Below the pieces are notes generated by a model. That model did no database searches and was not told the origin of the DNA. It worked only from the letters and a program-made list of their open reading frames with translations. A stretch of DNA of 64,000 nucleotides, taken from contig JADJQX010000001.1 of the NCBI GenBank assembly GCA_016712525.1, forward strand, positions 310,001 through 374,000, written 5' to 3'. The stretch comes from Myxococcales bacterium. GTDB taxonomy: Bacteria > Myxococcota_A > Polyangia > Polyangiales > Polyangiaceae. Position 1 is the stretch's first letter. Every line of letters begins with the position of its first letter. The translations under genes were made by a program, and so were the position numbers. Below, piece by piece: positions 62,528 through 64,000 of this stretch.

Positions 62528-63027
62528 CGGCCCACCTCACACGCCGCGTCGACGGTCAGATTGAGCCCGATGGGCACGGGCCGGCACGGGCGGGAAGCGC
62601 ACTCGAGCACGCGCACCGTGTAACCGTCCTCGCAGACGTACCCGGCCGTTCGCACGATACCGCTGCACACCACCATGTCTTCTCCGCGTTCGCATGGATC
62701 GTAGACGTGAGCGAGCACACCGAACGTGGCTCCTTCGGGCCGCGGTCCCGCGAACTTCTCCGGACGATAGGTGGTCATTAGCTTTCCCAGGATGGCGATC
62801 ACGATCAGGGCACCGTCCACTCCGTAGGCGAGCCGATCGCCCGGAGCCCGCAATGTCGCGGGGCGGCCCGCCCGGAGAGCGATACGCACGGTCGCCACCG
62901 CGATGACCGCGAGCAGGACGAGAGGAACCGTGTCCACCTCGTCCCGGCCGAGAGCACGAGGCCACAGGAGCAGAGCCGAGAGAATCAGGGCGGCGAGCGC
63001 GACGTGTATACGAGAGGGGAGCTGCAT
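62524..63027 (-). CDS. Membrane protein with Cys-rich C-terminal tail
   Basis: 167 aa from ATG 63027 (a start at 63069 adds 14 residues). Helices at about 8-24 (VALAALILSALLLW), 33-50 and 70-85. The C-terminal ~80 residues carry six or more Cys (DPCERGEDMVVCSG, GYVCEDGYTV, LECASRPCRP, DAACEV), suggesting an extracytoplasmic disulfide-rich domain. Coupled to 62114-62527 by an ATGA overlap. No family recognised. Confidence 0.75.
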   Translation of the reverse strand: MQLPSRIHVALAALILSALLLWPRALGRDEVDTVPLVLLAVIAVATVRIALRAGRPATLRAPGDRLAYGVDGALIVIAILGKLMTTYRPEKFAGPRPEGATFGVLAHVYDPCERGEDMVVCSGIVRTAGYVCEDGYTVRVLECASRPCRPVPIGLNLTVDAACEVGR

Positions 63028-63136
63028 GGGCGCTACCTCGAAAGAATAGGGATCGACGACCGCGACCACGAAGGCCGCGCCGAGAAGGGGGCGGAGCGCA
63101 GTACAAGAGAGTAGCGTGGATGGGTTCGAGAGCGCC

Positions 63137-64000
63137 TCACGGCTCGTCGCATACGAGCTCCCCGTTCGTGCCTACGGTTGCGCGAGGGTCCGAGGGCGAA
63201 AGAGGGCGGCAGCGCTGGCTCGTACTTCTGCAGTTGATTCCTCCGGCGATGGCTCCTTTGCGGCAGACATACGCCGCGTACGGAGCCGATTCGTGGCAAG
63301 CGTAGCCCTCTTCGATGCCCGCGCAGCCCCGGGGCGGAGTCGACTTACCGAGCTCGAGGGTCTCTTGGCAAACCTGCTTCCCACCAACGATACGGCCCTC
63401 GGGCAGCACGCCCACGGCGATCCATGCGCACGCGGTGGCGAGGAAGGCGTCCGTTCCGAACCTTCGCGCCTCGTTGACCTGAGCCTCGGCCGCCTGAAGG
63501 TAGGTGGCTTTCGGAGGAAGGTGCGAAACCGCGCGGTACCAAATCTTTCGCGCGGATTCCCATGAAGTCGCCTTCGGGATCCCGTAGCGCATATGTTTTC
63601 CGCCCTTGACCATGAGGGCGAATGCCTTGTTGCCGATTCCCGAGTTGACGTGGACCCAGCACATATCGTTCTTCTTCGAAGGCGCCTCTCCCGAATCACA
63701 CCGGAACATGCGAGAGGCATGGTCGGGGTCCAAGAATTCGCCCGGCTCTTCCATGTTTCGCACGGCGCCCATTCCCCCGATCACGAGCTTCTCCCCGAGC
63801 CGCAGGCTCACGGGATGCCCCGGGAGGCGAGACCATTCGCGCGCCGACACGCCGACGACGTCTGCGAACGACTCGTCGATCGCCCCCGACTCTCCTTGGT
63901 AGAGGAGCTTCGACGAGTACGCGACGATCCCATGGCCGAGCTCGTGCGCGAGCAGGTCGTACCCTGCGGAGTACGGGAGCCTATCGGCGCTGCCGTCGCC
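63137..64000 (-). CDS. M4 (thermolysin-like) metalloprotease, 5' end beyond the window
   Basis: The 288 codons visible run from the right edge to 63137. They include the zinc site LLAHELGHGIVAYSS, the third ligand region GAIDESFADVVG, and the M4 C-terminal WVHVNSGIGNKAF with the active-site His region. The last ~65 residues form a six-Cys module (GCAGIEEGYACHES, YVCRKGAIAGGINC, LVCDEP) matching the end of the M4 lipoprotein at 8882-11023. The zinc site here is canonical HELGH, whereas the other gene has HEAGH. Signal and propeptide lie outside the window. Confidence 0.9.
   Translation of the reverse strand, partial: GDGSADRLPYSAGYDLLAHELGHGIVAYSSKLLYQGESGAIDESFADVVGVSAREWSRLPGHPVSLRLGEKLVIGGMGAVRNMEEPGEFLDPDHASRMFRCDSGEAPSKKNDMCWVHVNSGIGNKAFALMVKGGKHMRYGIPKATSWESARKIWYRAVSHLPPKATYLQAAEAQVNEARRFGTDAFLATACAWIAVGVLPEGRIVGGKQVCQETLELGKSTPPRGCAGIEEGYACHESAPYAAYVCRKGAIAGGINCRSTSQRCRPLSPSDPRATVGTNGELVCDEP

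Noticed and set aside
1..64000. Biosynthetic gene cluster, prophage or integrative element
   Set aside because: No PKS/NRPS modules, phage structural genes, integrase, transposase or tRNA-bounded att sites were found in the translated frames.

Overview
The window is a strongly GC-rich chromosomal segment with long codon-biased genes and short intergenic gaps. Its gene content points to a myxobacterium (Myxococcota, probably Polyangia). The signs are two proteins with MYXO-CTERM-type C-termini, three large Ser/Thr protein kinases, an FrzS-like receiver/coiled-coil protein, an FHA protein, a DUF4388-like protein and more than ten lipoproteins with Asp/Ala/Gly/Pro-rich linkers. I saw no rRNA, tRNA, CRISPR array, transposase, phage gene or replication origin. 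The assignment rests on these motifs, not on a database search.

Layout. 1-8.2 kb: a partial AraC-type regulator; a kinase; a lipoprotein and a matrixin-like protease; a second MYXO-CTERM protein; a YfeX-like DyP peroxidase; a lipoprotein prolyl oligopeptidase. 8.3-12.8 kb: a three-gene block (M4 metalloprotease, secreted protein, lipoprotein) bounded by copies of a non-coding repeat element. 12.9-18.4 kb: dienelactone hydrolase, DUF4388-like protein, acetyltransferase, Uma2 protein, a Cys-repeat lipoprotein and an exported methyltransferase. 18.6-28.5 kb: FHA protein, kinase, two intramembrane proteases (CPBP and PrsW) around a PNGase F-like lipoprotein, and a TPR/metallopeptidase.

29.3-33.1 kb is a compact, translationally coupled chemosensory operon: CheW, soluble MCP-like protein, Hpt protein, CheA-like kinase, RimI-like acetyltransferase. 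Its CheA appears split by one missing base. 33.3-40 kb: RidA plus amidohydrolase, the FrzS-like gene (also broken by one missing base), a DHH-type hydrolase and an M20 peptidase. 40.2-47 kb: a small acidic ORF with an unusually strong Shine-Dalgarno site, an SDR, Tim44-like and TPM proteins, pdxH, a GAF/HD-GYP protein and a lipoprotein.

47.2-53.8 kb: a kinase with an N-terminal anti-sigma-like zinc motif, a protein that looks like a degenerate tandem beta-carbonic anhydrase, an ECF-like sigma factor and an ABC-F ATPase. 53.8-64 kb: mostly exported proteins, including a PHB-depolymerase-type esterase, a barrel-like protein, a 646-residue lipoprotein with a collagen-like Gly-rich tail, a TlpA-like thioredoxin, two small membrane proteins and, at the right edge, a second M4 metalloprotease sharing a Cys-rich C-terminal module with the first.

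The best leads are: (1) the dispersed structured repeat around the M4 block, (2) a 22-bp-period palindrome array found at two loci, (3) the chemosensory operon next to an FrzS-like gene, with two single-base frameshifts, and (4) the beta-carbonic-anhydrase-like pseudoenzyme between a kinase with an anti-sigma motif and a sigma factor.
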